Of a stretch of 56,208 nucleotides of DNA, positions 42,397 to 50,833 are shown in pieces. Within the stretch, counting starts at the first letter, position 1; each line of letters starts with the position of its first letter. A program made the translations under genes and the position numbers. The stretch spans positions 1-56,208 of the forward strand of contig CALKTD010000006.1 of the NCBI GenBank assembly GCA_937997345.1, written 5' to 3'. The notes under the pieces are model-generated. The model made no database searches, was not told the DNA's origin, and saw only the letters and a list, made by a program, of their open reading frames with translations. This DNA is from an uncultured Atopobium sp. (GTDB lineage: Bacteria; Actinomycetota; Coriobacteriia; Coriobacteriales; Atopobiaceae).

Positions 42397-43746
42397 TTAC
42401 TGAGCTGCAGGTCCCTCAGGATTCTGAGTTGGTGCGTCTGCTGGAGCAGCTGGTGCCTCAGGAGTCTCTGGAGTTGTTGGGATAATTGGCTCAACAACAA
42501 CAGTTGAAGTAGGTGCAGGCTCTGGAGCTGCGGGAGCGACAGGAACCTCTGGAGCTACAGGTGCCGCTGGCACAACAGGTGCACCTGGTGCTGCAGGAGC
42601 CGCAGGAGCAACAGGTGCAACTGGTGCTGCAGGAGCTACTGGTGCAGCTGGTGCAGCAGGTGCTACTGGAGCCGCAACAGGCTCAGCTGGAGCAGCAACA
42701 GGAGCTGCAGGTGCAGCTGGAGCTGGAGCGGCAGGTGCTGCGGGGGCTGCTGGAGCTGGAGTTGCAACTGGAGCTGCAGGAGCTGGTGCTGAAGCTGCAA
42801 CAGGAACAGCAACAGGTGCTGCTGCAGGAGCAGCGGTTGCTGCTGGTGCAGTTGGAGCTACTGGTGCTGGAGCTGCATAAGTAGCAGCTGCGCCATCACG
42901 AGGATCGTTAATAAATGGTGGCAGTGGATCGTTGCTCTGTCCCCATGCAGGAACGTTGAACTGACGTATCCAAAGAGCGATTGCATTCTGCATAAGAAGC
43001 ATAACGATAAGACCAACAACGTGACCAATATAGCCAATAACCAGGAAGATTGGACCCATCTGAATAAAACCACGTGCAAGCAGGGCAAGCATGATAAGAC
43101 CAACCTGGTCCTGGCTGGTAACGTTCTGAGTTCTTGCAATGGTTAAAGCTTGAGTACCAATGTTAACAATCATGCTAATTGCAGCACTGCCGCCAATGAT
43201 ACCCATAATAATAGAGGTGATAATGCCAAGCACAATGCCCATACCAAAGATGCGGAACAGACCGCCCATGTCATGCTTAATCATCTCAAAGATGTTCTTA
43301 AAAGCAAAACCAGCAGAGATGCGACCATAAACTGATGCGCGAACCTGAACAACATTGATGAACAGTGGGTACACAAATGCTGCAACAATAAAGACTGGGA
43401 TAAGAATCAGATTGATGACTGGAATAAAGGAAAGAATTCCAGTAGCAATGCTGTATGCCAGACCAAAGGCAATTGCAATGACAGCTGCCTTAAAACCAGT
43501 AACAATGTAAGTACCAAACTTGAGGTCCTTCTGCCTTGGACCAGCATTGATGCCCCATGCAGTTACGCGCGCAGTCTCAAGTGCATAACCAACAAGTGCA
43601 AGAATTCCGACAACTGGAATAAGACCAAACAGAGCCATAATAAGGACAGGCTTCCACCAGCCCTTTTCCAGAGTCAGAAGTGCCCAGGAGCGTGCAAAAT
43701 AGCGATCACGCCTGAAGCCATTCAACTCATCTGCTGAAACAGCCAT
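42397..43746 (-). CDS. DUF4013-like membrane protein with a long Ala/Pro-rich tail
   Basis: A 449-residue protein in two parts. Residues 1-270 hold about six hydrophobic segments in the DUF4013 style (WWKPVLIMALFGLIPVVGILALVGYALE, AVIAIAFGLAYSIATGILSF, GMGIVLGIITSIIMGIIGG). Residues about 290-449 are an almost pure Ala/Pro/Val tail (APAAPVAPAAP-type runs) that ends in PTQNPEGPAAQ. Such tails are flexible spacers, here either cytoplasmic or wall-spanning. No wall anchor follows. Start ATG 43746 has GGGGAG about six bases upstream. Function unknown. The repeat DNA also opens a long Gln/Leu-rich frame on the opposite strand, which is an artefact. Confidence 0.8.
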   Translation of the reverse strand: MAVSADELNGFRRDRYFARSWALLTLEKGWWKPVLIMALFGLIPVVGILALVGYALETARVTAWGINAGPRQKDLKFGTYIVTGFKAAVIAIAFGLAYSIATGILSFIPVINLILIPVFIVAAFVYPLFINVVQVRASVYGRISAGFAFKNIFEMIKHDMGGLFRIFGMGIVLGIITSIIMGIIGGSAAISMIVNIGTQALTIARTQNVTSQDQVGLIMLALLARGFIQMGPIFLVIGYIGHVVGLIVMLLMQNAIALWIRQFNVPAWGQSNDPLPPFINDPRDGAAATYAAPAPVAPTAPAATAAPAAAPVAVPVAASAPAPAAPVATPAPAAPAAPAAPAPAAPAAPVAAPAEPVAAPVAPAAPAAPVAPAAPVAPVAPAAPAAPGAPVVPAAPVAPEVPVAPAAPEPAPTSTVVVEPIIPTTPETPEAPAAPADAPTQNPEGPAAQ

Positions 43747-43867
43747 TTAACTCTCCCCTCATGTCAAAAAAATGACATCGAATTACTAAGCCTAAACATT
43801 CTATATAAAATCGATAAATAAATATATCTTTATTAGTAGCAATTAATCAAATCAAAATGTTAAATGG

Positions 43868-43955
43868 CGGAGGAGGAGGGATTCGAACCCTCGTACCCCT
43901 AGAAGGGGTAAACGGTTTTCGAGACCGCCGCATTCAACCACTCTGCCACCCCTCC
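43868..43955 (-). tRNA. tRNA-Ser (anticodon CGA)
   Basis: An 88-base tRNA with a 7-bp acceptor stem (GGAGGGG with CTCCTCC, one G-T), a long variable arm (TACCCCTTCTAGGGGTA), T arm GAGGG-TTCGAAT-CCCTC and anticodon loop CTCGAAA, giving CGA. No CCA is encoded. It reads codon UCG. Confidence 0.93.
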
Positions 43956-43996
43956 GAAGGGTGAAACGGCGCCCGTAGGCGCCGTGAATGCTCTGG

Positions 43997-44084
43997 CGGA
44001 GAGTCAGGGATTTGAACCCTGGAGACGCTTTAGGCGCCTACACGATTTCCAATCGTGCTCCTTCGGCCACTCGGACAACTCTCC
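43997..44084 (-). tRNA. tRNA-Ser (anticodon GGA)
   Basis: An 88-base tRNA 41 bases upstream of the previous one and on the same strand. Acceptor GGAGAGT with ACTCTCC, anticodon loop TTGGAAA in the stem CACGA/TCGTG, long variable arm, T arm CAGGG-TTCAAAT-CCCTG. No CCA is encoded. It reads UCU and UCC. The two tRNA-Ser genes are likely cotranscribed. Confidence 0.93.
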
Positions 44085-44163
44085 ATATAAAACCGCACGG
44101 GACAGTATAGCGGATTTCTCACCAAAATAGGTTGAGAAGTTCTGTGTATTTTTAAGACTTGTA

Positions 44164-44179
44164 TAGTATTGTCATACTA
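44164..44179. promoter_or_regulatory. Inverted repeat in the TRIC gene promoter region
   Basis: TAGTAT-TGTC-ATACTA is a perfect 6-bp inverted repeat 32 bases upstream of the TRIC start codon. It overlaps the place where a -10 would be expected, so it may be an operator. Evidence is symmetry and location only. Confidence 0.35.
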
Positions 44180-44210
44180 ATAAAAACAAAAACACCAGTA
44201 GGAGGTATGG

Positions 44211-44954
44211 ATGCCACCGTTTTTCTCGCCGTATGGCACAGATGCAATTTCTGTGGGCATCCCCTACTGGCTGGACCTTCTTACCGTAATTATTGGTGCA
44301 ATCTCGGGAATTTTAGTTGCAAGAGATCGTCACTTGGACCTTGTGGGCTTTGTGGGTCTTGGCCTTTTGGGCGGTCTGGGTGGAGGGCTTATCAGGGATG
44401 TCATGATGCAAGAAGGCGGCGTCTACATGCTCAACTCGCCCTACGCCATTCCAGCTGCCGTTTTTACCGCTGTCTTGCTGTTTATGTTCCCCGAACCGCT
44501 TGATAGATTCCCACGCATGCTCGAGTGGACCGACATTATCTCCGTTGGCCTCTTTGCTGTTGTTGGTACTGATAAGGCCCTGGTATATCACTTGCTTCCC
44601 TTCTCGGTCATTTTGATGGGAAGTATCACAGGCGTTGGTGGCGGCATGCTTCGCGATGTTTTTCTTGGCGATATCCCTCGTATTTTCCAGCGAAGCAACC
44701 TCTACGCATTTTGTGCAGTTGCTGGAGCAACCTCGTATTGGGCGCTTGTCTCTTATGTAGGTGTTACAAAAATTTGGGCGGCAGTTGTCTGCGTCGCAGT
44801 TACCGTTGGCCTCAGGCGTTGGTCGCTCAAATACAACGTGCTTTCACCTGCAGATGTTGACCTTACGCCGCACGTAATGCGCAATGTCAACAAGCTTCGT
44901 CACAAAGCTCAGAAGCCAGGTAAGCAGCCTGAGCAGAACACCCCATCAAAGTAG
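44211..44954 (+). CDS. TRIC-family cation channel protein (UPF0126/YadS)
   Basis: A 247-residue protein with about seven helices in two similar halves. Each half has the family motif: GLGGGLIRDVMMQEGGVYML near residue 55 and GVGGGMLRDVFLGDIPRIF near residue 145, the Gly-rich kinks that line the pore. Bacterial TRIC proteins form trimeric cation channels. ATG 44211 with AGGAGG six bases upstream is the start; a competing ATG four bases earlier is out of frame. A bidirectional terminator follows. Confidence 0.9.
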   Translation: MPPFFSPYGTDAISVGIPYWLDLLTVIIGAISGILVARDRHLDLVGFVGLGLLGGLGGGLIRDVMMQEGGVYMLNSPYAIPAAVFTAVLLFMFPEPLDRFPRMLEWTDIISVGLFAVVGTDKALVYHLLPFSVILMGSITGVGGGMLRDVFLGDIPRIFQRSNLYAFCAVAGATSYWALVSYVGVTKIWAAVVCVAVTVGLRRWSLKYNVLSPADVDLTPHVMRNVNKLRHKAQKPGKQPEQNTPSK

Positions 44955-45077
44955 TATCCACCCACAATCGAACGGTCTTGGGCGATTTTTGACGGTATTG
45001 GACGATTTTACATTGCCATTGCATTGCTCTTGCATGCTGTTTACCTGCACTTTATTTAAAATCTGCCTAAAACAAAA

Positions 45078-45117
45078 CTGGCGAGAAACCCTTGTGGCTG
45101 CAAGGTTTTCTCGCCAG
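45078..45117. terminator. Bidirectional terminator between the TRIC and typA genes
   Basis: CTGGCGAGAAACCCTTG (45078-45094) pairs with CAAGGTTTTCTCGCCAG (45101-45117), 17 bp with one mismatch. It lies between two convergent genes. The T-run signals are weak, but the stem is very strong. Confidence 0.8.
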
Positions 45118-45141
45118 ATTGGTTATCTGTAAACGACGCTG

Positions 45142-46980
45142 TTACTTCTTGACCATGCCGTTACGAACTGCCCACTTGCGGCGCTCAGTCTCGGAAAGAA
45201 TACGCTTACGCATGCGGATGTTTTGTGGCGTGATCTCAACGAGCTCGTCATCCATGATGTACTCCAGAGCCTCTTCCAGCGTAAACAGACGTGGAGGAGT
45301 CAGCTGAACTGAAATATCTGCAGTTGAAGACCTCTGGTTGCCCAAAGACTTGGTACGTGCAATGTTAACAACCATGTCGCCTGGCCTTGAACGCTCGCCA
45401 ACCAGCATGCCTTCGTAGCACTCAACACCTGGAGAAACAAAGAGCTGGCCGCGCTCCTGTAGCGTACCAAGCGCATATGCAACAGCCTTCTCGGTGGACA
45501 TGGAAATCATGGCGCCGTTCTGACGGCTACCAATATCACCCGCAAAAGGACCGTACTCAAGGAAGGTGTGGTAGAAGACGGCGTCACCGTGGGTAACGTT
45601 CATGACGCGCGTCTTGAGACCCATGATGCCACGGGTTGGAATCTTGAACTCAAGGTGCGTCTGAGTCTCGCCGGTGTCCATGATGGACATGGTGCCACCA
45701 ACGTTACCAAAGACCTCGATGACCTTACCGGCATACTCTGGGTTGCACTCAACAACAGCCTGCTCAATAGGCTCAAGTGTGTGACCCTGAGCGTCCTTCT
45801 TGAACAGAACGCGAGGACGACCAACCTGGAATTCAAAGCCCTCACGGCGCATGCTCTCCATAAGAACGGAGAGGTGCAAAATACCACGACCAGAAACCTC
45901 AATACCTGTCTTATCAGGAAGCTCCTCGATGCGCATGGTGACGTTATTCTCGCGCTCTGTCATCAGGCGTTCTTTGAGCTGACGGCCACCAACAATGTCT
46001 CCCTCGCGGCCAACAAGTGGCGAGGTAGAAGGCTCGAAAATAATGGAAAGGGTTGGTGGATCAATCTCAATTGGATCCAGCTCAACTGGGTTCTCTGGGT
46101 CAGTGTAAACGTCACCAATATCAGTGTTATCAACGCCAACGATTGCTGCAATATCACCTGCGTCAACCTCGCTGCACTCCTTACGACCCAGGTAGTCAAA
46201 GGTGAACAGCTGCTTGACCTGGCTCATGGTACGAGAACCATCGTTTTTGACAACAAGAATCTTGTCGCCGGTATGAACGGTTCCGGAATACACGCGGCCA
46301 ATACCAATACGGCCCAGGTAGTCAGAGTGGTCGATGGTAACGCACTGCATAGCAAGAGGTCCGTCGATATCAACATCTGGAGCTGGAAGACCATCAATAA
46401 TCATGTCGAGAAGAGGGAACATGTTGTCGTTGTCGTCATTTGGATCAAGGCGAGCGTAGCCGTTAACGCCAGAAGCAAAGATAACGTGCTCCATGGTGAA
46501 CTCAAGCTGCTCATCAGTTGCACCAAGATCCATCATCAGATCAAGTGAATCGTTGACAACAGCCTCTGGACGAGCACCGTCACGGTCAATCTTGTTGACA
46601 ACCATCATGATAGATAGACCTGCATCAATGGCGTGACGCAGAACAAAGCGAGTCTGTGGCATAGGGCCTTCAGCTGCGTCAACCAGCAAAAGCGCGCCAT
46701 CAGCCATCTTCAAAACGCGCTCTACCTCGCCGCCAAAGTCAGCGTGGCCAGGGGTATCAATAACGTTAATCTTAACGCCCTTGTACTCAATAGAGATATT
46801 CTTTGCCAGAATGGTAATTCCGCGCTCACGCTCCTGATCGTTGGAGTCCAGGATTCTCTCTTGAACCTGCTGGTTCTCGCGGAATGCATCGGTTGCCTTA
46901 AGCATCTGGTCAACCATGGTGGTTTTACCGTGGTCAACGTGGGCGATGATAGCAATATTTCTGATGTTGTCTTGACGCAT
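45142..46980 (-). CDS. typA: Ribosome-associated GTPase TypA/BipA
   Basis: A 612-residue translational GTPase. G motifs: AHVDHGKTTMVDQ (G1), ERGITILAKN (G2), DTPGHADFGGEVERV (G3), VNKIDRDGARPE (G4). The EF-Tu-like domain 2, EF-G-like domains and the BipA-specific C-terminal domain (RSSTADISVQLTPPRLFTLEEALEYI, ending RKRILSETERRKWAV) are all present and of normal length. It binds ribosomes and aids 50S assembly and stress growth. The ribosome site before ATG 46980 is only moderate. Confidence 0.97.
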   Translation of the reverse strand: MRQDNIRNIAIIAHVDHGKTTMVDQMLKATDAFRENQQVQERILDSNDQERERGITILAKNISIEYKGVKINVIDTPGHADFGGEVERVLKMADGALLLVDAAEGPMPQTRFVLRHAIDAGLSIMMVVNKIDRDGARPEAVVNDSLDLMMDLGATDEQLEFTMEHVIFASGVNGYARLDPNDDNDNMFPLLDMIIDGLPAPDVDIDGPLAMQCVTIDHSDYLGRIGIGRVYSGTVHTGDKILVVKNDGSRTMSQVKQLFTFDYLGRKECSEVDAGDIAAIVGVDNTDIGDVYTDPENPVELDPIEIDPPTLSIIFEPSTSPLVGREGDIVGGRQLKERLMTERENNVTMRIEELPDKTGIEVSGRGILHLSVLMESMRREGFEFQVGRPRVLFKKDAQGHTLEPIEQAVVECNPEYAGKVIEVFGNVGGTMSIMDTGETQTHLEFKIPTRGIMGLKTRVMNVTHGDAVFYHTFLEYGPFAGDIGSRQNGAMISMSTEKAVAYALGTLQERGQLFVSPGVECYEGMLVGERSRPGDMVVNIARTKSLGNQRSSTADISVQLTPPRLFTLEEALEYIMDDELVEITPQNIRMRKRILSETERRKWAVRNGMVKK

Positions 46981-47107
46981 AAGTCTCTATCTCTCGAAGG
47001 TATGTGTTTGGACTTGCTACTTCAGGTCCAATTCTTATCAGCTTTAGAACTTTAGTGCAATTACGTGCCTAGAGCGCCCAGAAATTTTAATGAACGCAGC
47101 TTTTTCA

Positions 47108-47566
47108 TTACAGAAGTGGCTCAAGCTCCCCTGCTGGGGCGGGATCAGACCACACAAACTGGTCGCCTTGACCTTTTCCATGAACTAAAGAATATGCCGA
47201 GAAACTCTTATAGCCCTTCTCGCCAAACTCAAGAAGCACAGCATCTTCGTAACCGCCCTCTTTGAGCAGTTGAATGGCTCCCTCATATGCAAGCGCATAG
47301 CGAACAGGCTCTTCAAGTCCTGCTTCTTTATCGCCCTTCTGTTTTGCCAGGTCAAGCACGCGCTTATGGGCTCCCTCAAGCAGCTCCTCTGGACCGTCAT
47401 CGGAGAACTCATAGCTTGCAACAGTGCCTGACGCGTCCTCAACTACAAGCAAAACGTTGAGTGATTGGCCATCTGCAAGCAGGTCAAATGCATCTCCAAG
47501 CAGCTCAGTTGAGAGCATATCAAGCTCGGGAGAAACTCCGTCTTTGCGCTCGTTGTTTTCGGCCAT
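47108..47566 (-). CDS. Conserved-looking hypothetical cytoplasmic protein
   Basis: A 152-residue acidic protein with no membrane segment. It has an alternating alpha/beta appearance (LNVLLVVEDASGTVASYEFSDDG, RVLDLAKQKGDKEA, PVRYALAYEGAIQLL, AVLLEFGEKGYKSFSAYSLVHGKG). No catalytic motif is visible and I do not recognise the family. The ribosome site AAGGAG five bases before ATG 47566 is strong, so it is surely expressed. It follows the aldolase-subunit gene after a terminator. Confidence 0.72.
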   Translation of the reverse strand: MAENNERKDGVSPELDMLSTELLGDAFDLLADGQSLNVLLVVEDASGTVASYEFSDDGPEELLEGAHKRVLDLAKQKGDKEAGLEEPVRYALAYEGAIQLLKEGGYEDAVLLEFGEKGYKSFSAYSLVHGKGQGDQFVWSDPAPAGELEPLL

Positions 47567-47621
47567 GCCGCTCCTTAGCGTCGTTTTTGTAACTATTGTT
47601 CTCTATGATACATCGCACAAG

Positions 47622-47654
47622 AAAAGAGGTCGAAAGCAAAAAGCCTCCGACCTC
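47622..47654 (-). terminator. Terminator after the GatZ-like gene
   Basis: GAGGTCG (47626-47632) and CGACCTC (47648-47654) pair around a 15-base loop; on the minus strand the hairpin is followed by TTTTCTTG. It ends the sugar operon. Confidence 0.7.
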
Positions 47655-47735
47655 CTAGGTTTGTCAGCTATCTGTCCAAAATCTGACCGCACGGACGTTA
47701 CAACAGTAAAACACCGCGTCTGAAAGCACGCGTGC

Positions 47736-49016
47736 TTACTCTGCCAGTACCTCGCGGATGCGCGTGGTAACTCCCTCAAGCTTGTAGCACTCAACATACT
47801 GACGAAGAGGACGTTTAATATGGTCAACAACAAAACGCTGACCATCAATATTGAACTGAGCAAGGTTCTTGTACAGGTGCTCGGTTGCTGCCTTGACCTC
47901 GTCATCATTGAATGCATAATGACCAGAAATATCAAGAATATCCAGTGACAGTTTGTGATCAGCAAGAATCTGCTCAACGGTCAGATTAACCTGGTCACCA
48001 ACCATCCACTTGCGCCAACGCTCAGTCTCAATTGCCTTGACCAACAGGGTGTTTCTCAAGCCAGAGACCTCGTCTGCCTTCAGGAGACCTTCTTTAACCA
48101 GAAGATCCTCTACGTCACAAAGCTTCAAATATGCGCGAGTCTCTTCTGTTCCGTACTGTGGAGCTACGTTTGAAGCGGTTACATTTGCAGGAGTGTGCTC
48201 AAGCAGCGTCACGTCATCAAGGTAGTCTGCGTTGTGCTCCTTAAGACCAACACCGTAGCTCTTGGCCATCTTAGACAGGCTAATAGCAGCCTCAAAATCG
48301 TAGTGACCAACCTGCTCAGTAAGGCGCGTAAGCGTTCCCGTCTGACCAACAATAAAAGTTGGCATAGGCAGACCCTTAGCAGTCAACTCGCTCTTAAGCT
48401 GCTCAATAAAGGTGTGATATTTGTCGGTGGAGGTCAAGCCGCCGTTTGTCTCCTCGGTACCAACCTCATAACCAATCTCGGAAAGACCGCGAGAAACGCG
48501 TTCCTTCTCGCACCACTCAATCAAATCAACCGTACGGCGAAGAACCACATCAAGCGGAATAACCTTGCCAATCTCAAAAGGATCCTTGGTTGGGTCAATC
48601 ATCAGCAGGTCAAAACCGCTAAGCATGTCGGCTAGATAGGACTTCTTGGCAAGCTCCATAGCTTCATCTTCTGGAAGGTGAGCATTACGCTCCTCATCGC
48701 GTTGCCAAGGACCACCGTGATCGCGGCAGAGATAATACAGGCCGTCAAAGCCAACCTTCTGGGCAGCTTCAGCAATATCTTCCGAGAAACGCTTCTGATC
48801 CCAAGAATTTACGTATCCGCCACCAAGCTCATCAAGGTCTACCTGGTTTCTAGATGCGATAAACATCAGAGGAAAATCGCAATCTCTACCAAGTTCAAAA
48901 GCTGCCTGGAGCAGGTTGGGCGACATTGGTCCAATTCCTAACAGTGTGGCGGACCTTCCTGTGTCCTGAAGCTTAAGCAACCCTTCAACAGCTTTTTTAA
49001 TTGGTAGCTTTTCCAT
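47736..49016 (-). CDS. GatZ/KbaZ-like protein (tagatose-bisphosphate aldolase non-catalytic subunit family)
   Basis: A 426-residue TIM-barrel protein of the GatZ/KbaZ family: LLGIGPMSPNLLQAAFELG, MFIASRNQVDLDELGGGYVNSWDQ, LYYLCRDHGGPWQRDE, LLMIDPTKDP, EIGYEVGTEETNGGL and HNADYLDDVTLLEHTPANVTASNVAPQYG are the conserved blocks. GatZ and KbaZ stabilise the tagatose-1,6-bisphosphate aldolase GatY/KbaY, but some homologs act as kinases or epimerases in other pathways. No GatY/KbaY gene is in the window. It is third in the operon after the PTS IIB and IIC genes, with AAGGGG about seven bases before ATG 49016. Confidence 0.85.
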   Translation of the reverse strand: MEKLPIKKAVEGLLKLQDTGRSATLLGIGPMSPNLLQAAFELGRDCDFPLMFIASRNQVDLDELGGGYVNSWDQKRFSEDIAEAAQKVGFDGLYYLCRDHGGPWQRDEERNAHLPEDEAMELAKKSYLADMLSGFDLLMIDPTKDPFEIGKVIPLDVVLRRTVDLIEWCEKERVSRGLSEIGYEVGTEETNGGLTSTDKYHTFIEQLKSELTAKGLPMPTFIVGQTGTLTRLTEQVGHYDFEAAISLSKMAKSYGVGLKEHNADYLDDVTLLEHTPANVTASNVAPQYGTEETRAYLKLCDVEDLLVKEGLLKADEVSGLRNTLLVKAIETERWRKWMVGDQVNLTVEQILADHKLSLDILDISGHYAFNDDEVKAATEHLYKNLAQFNIDGQRFVVDHIKRPLRQYVECYKLEGVTTRIREVLAE

Positions 49017-49054
49017 AATTACCCCTTCCCAAGAGTGTTTCTTGGTAATAAGAA

Positions 49055-49081
49055 GGGCGTGGGGGTTGAATCCCTACGCCC
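49055..49081 (-). terminator. Hairpin between the PTS IIC and GatZ-like genes
   Basis: GGGCGTGGGG and CCCTACGCCC form a ten-base stem with one mismatched pair on the minus strand. It sits in the 129-base gap between two genes of the same operon and has only a weak T-rich end, so it may be an attenuator or mRNA-stabilising hairpin rather than a full terminator. Confidence 0.5.
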
Positions 49082-49145
49082 CTCTCCTTTTAACTTCAAT
49101 TTTTAAGGTCTAAGACCAAAAGGTACATGTGTTTCTCGCTCTGTA

Positions 49146-50216
49146 TTACTTGTTGTCCTCAAGCTTTGGCTTGGTAAGAACAAGAATTGCAACACCTACT
49201 GCAACACCAATTGCCATATCAAGGGTGTAGAGAGCAATGTTGTTTGTAGCTGCAGCAACAATCATGCCACCGTGAGGAACAAAGCACTCAATACCGTGCC
49301 AAGCAGCAAGACCGGCGCCAACTGCAGAACCAATCATGATTGCAGGCAGGGTGTGTGCAAGATCCTTAACAGCAAATGGAATTGCGCCCTCGGTAATACC
49401 AATGAGTCCCATGAAGACTGCAGAGATACCCATCTGCCTATCAGTGTCGTCAAACTTGCTGCGAGCAATAAGAGACGCAACACCGCAGACCAGTGGAGGA
49501 ATAGCAACTGCAACACGGAATGCGCCGTTAGGACCATAAACACCCGCGGTCATAAGAGCCATGGTGAAGGTAGAAGCAGTCTTGTTAACTGGGCCACCCA
49601 TATCAAATGCGGTCATAAGGCCAATTACAATACCAAGTACAACCGCGGAACCGCCCTGAAGGCTTGAAAGCAGGCTGGTCAGCCAGTCCATGAATGCGCC
49701 AAGTGGAGCTGCCAAAACGTAGATGTAGAGCATGCCAAGAGCCAGTGAAGACAAACTTGGAATAATCAGAATTGGCATGATGGTGCGAATTGTGTTATTG
49801 ACCTTCCAGCTCTTCATCCACTGGACAAGGTAACCAGCAGCAACGCCAAGGACCATTGCGCCCAAGAAGCCAGTAGAAACTTGGACCTCACCTACAGGAA
49901 CAGGATTGCTTGCCAGGTAACCAAGGACAAAACCAGGTGCCAGAGCAGGCTTTCCGCCCAAAGAATAGGCAATGTAAGCCGCAAGGACAGGAATCATCAT
50001 CTTGATGCCAGCCATACCAATAAGGTTGAGGCTCTGCATCAAAGGATTGGTGACTTCAATACCGTCTTTTCCCGCAGTTCCCGTAGCCAGCGAGAAGGCC
50101 AAGAAGACTCCGCCAACTACGACAATAGGAATAAAGTACGAAACACCCGTGTTAAACGCCTTTAGAAGATCTTTGCCGACTTTGCCCAAAACTGAGGGAC
50201 TCTTTTCCTCTGCCAT
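49146..50216 (-). CDS. Fructose-family PTS transporter subunit IIC
   Basis: A 356-residue membrane protein of the PTS fructose IIC family with about nine hydrophobic segments: KAFNTGVSYFIPIVVVGGVFLAFSLATG at the start, IAYSLGGKPALAPGFVLGYLA, a TAFDMGGPVNKTASTF loop and the sugar-binding GITEGAIPFAVKD motif. It moves the sugar through the membrane while the partner IIB phosphorylates it. The start is ATG 50216 with GGAG six bases upstream; the longer frame upstream lacks homology. Encoded between IIB and the GatZ-like gene. Confidence 0.93.
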   Translation of the reverse strand: MAEEKSPSVLGKVGKDLLKAFNTGVSYFIPIVVVGGVFLAFSLATGTAGKDGIEVTNPLMQSLNLIGMAGIKMMIPVLAAYIAYSLGGKPALAPGFVLGYLASNPVPVGEVQVSTGFLGAMVLGVAAGYLVQWMKSWKVNNTIRTIMPILIIPSLSSLALGMLYIYVLAAPLGAFMDWLTSLLSSLQGGSAVVLGIVIGLMTAFDMGGPVNKTASTFTMALMTAGVYGPNGAFRVAVAIPPLVCGVASLIARSKFDDTDRQMGISAVFMGLIGITEGAIPFAVKDLAHTLPAIMIGSAVGAGLAAWHGIECFVPHGGMIVAAATNNIALYTLDMAIGVAVGVAILVLTKPKLEDNK

Positions 50217-50260
50217 GGGTTTCTCCTCTCTTCTTCCTTGTATTATCACTTACGCGCTTG

Positions 50261-50581
50261 CTACTCAGCCAGCGCAACTACCTGATCAATAACCTTTGCT
50301 GGATCTGCAATAGCCAGCGATGGATCCAGCGTAAGAACACGACCCTCGTCGCGTTTCTCGTCAAAACGCTCGTCGCCTTCAATGCCAATTGCAATGGCGA
50401 GAAGAACAACGTCGGCAGCGTCGACTTCGTCCTGCTCAAGCTCGTTCTCAATACCGTAACCGCCCTGAGCCTCTACCTTGAATTCATAGCCGCGACGCTC
50501 ACACTCTTTCTCGATAGCCTCTTTTGCCATCCATGTGTGAGCAATTCCAACCGTGCAAGCGCATACAGCAACGACGTTCAT
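50261..50581 (-). CDS. Fructose-family PTS subunit IIB
   Basis: A 106-residue phosphotransferase subunit: NVVAVCACTVGIAHTWMAKEA at the start, where the phospho-accepting Cys lies, then YEFKVEAQGGYGIENEL and ADVVLLAIAIGIEGDERFD. Family members usually read CPTGIAHT; here the loop is CACTVGIAHT, still with a Cys. ATG 50581 with AGAGGA about eight bases upstream is the start. It is first in the operon IIB-IIC-GatZ-like. No IIA domain is present in the window, so IIA must be supplied elsewhere. Confidence 0.9.
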   Translation of the reverse strand: MNVVAVCACTVGIAHTWMAKEAIEKECERRGYEFKVEAQGGYGIENELEQDEVDAADVVLLAIAIGIEGDERFDEKRDEGRVLTLDPSLAIADPAKVIDQVVALAE

Positions 50582-50705
50582 AGTTATGTCCTCTCGCAAA
50601 GTAAGTTGTGAGCCCCTATGCGGGGCGCACGGGCACGTCTTTTGACGACGTACGTTTCCAACTCATACTTTGCATTGTTTCAATCTTTTTTAAAAGAGAA
50701 TTTCG

Positions 50706-50717
50706 GTAAACGTCTAA
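50706..50717. promoter_or_regulatory. Second LacI-type operator candidate (weaker)
   Basis: GTAAACGTCTAA matches the centre of the perfect operator at 50743-50756 with one change. The two centres are about 38 bases apart, suitable for binding by a tetramer or two dimers. It lies closer to the PTS genes. Confidence 0.45.
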
Positions 50718-50742
50718 TCTACCTTGTGTTATGATGAATTTT

Positions 50743-50756
50743 GTTAAACGTTTAAC
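50743..50756. promoter_or_regulatory. LacI-family operator candidate (perfect palindrome)
   Basis: GTTAAACGTTTAAC is a perfect 14-base palindrome with the central CG usual for LacI-family operators. It lies in the divergent region between the PTS operon and the LacI-type gene, 78 bases from the regulator's start and just downstream of a TATGAT box at 50730-50735 that could be the regulator's -10. Confidence 0.6.
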
Positions 50757-50833
50757 TAACGTAGAATCCAGCACACTCACTAACGTTGGTATTTTGCAAG
50801 TACATTGTAAAGATTTCGGTGAAATGAGTGCCA

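Noticed and set aside
42513..42884. Gln/Leu-rich plus-strand frame
   Set aside because: It is the reverse of the Ala/Pro repeat tail of the membrane protein gene and has no start signal.
45568..46548. Long plus-strand frame (about 326 codons) antisense to typA
   Set aside because: Same reason: typA is complete and conserved on the minus strand, and the antisense protein has no recognisable fold.
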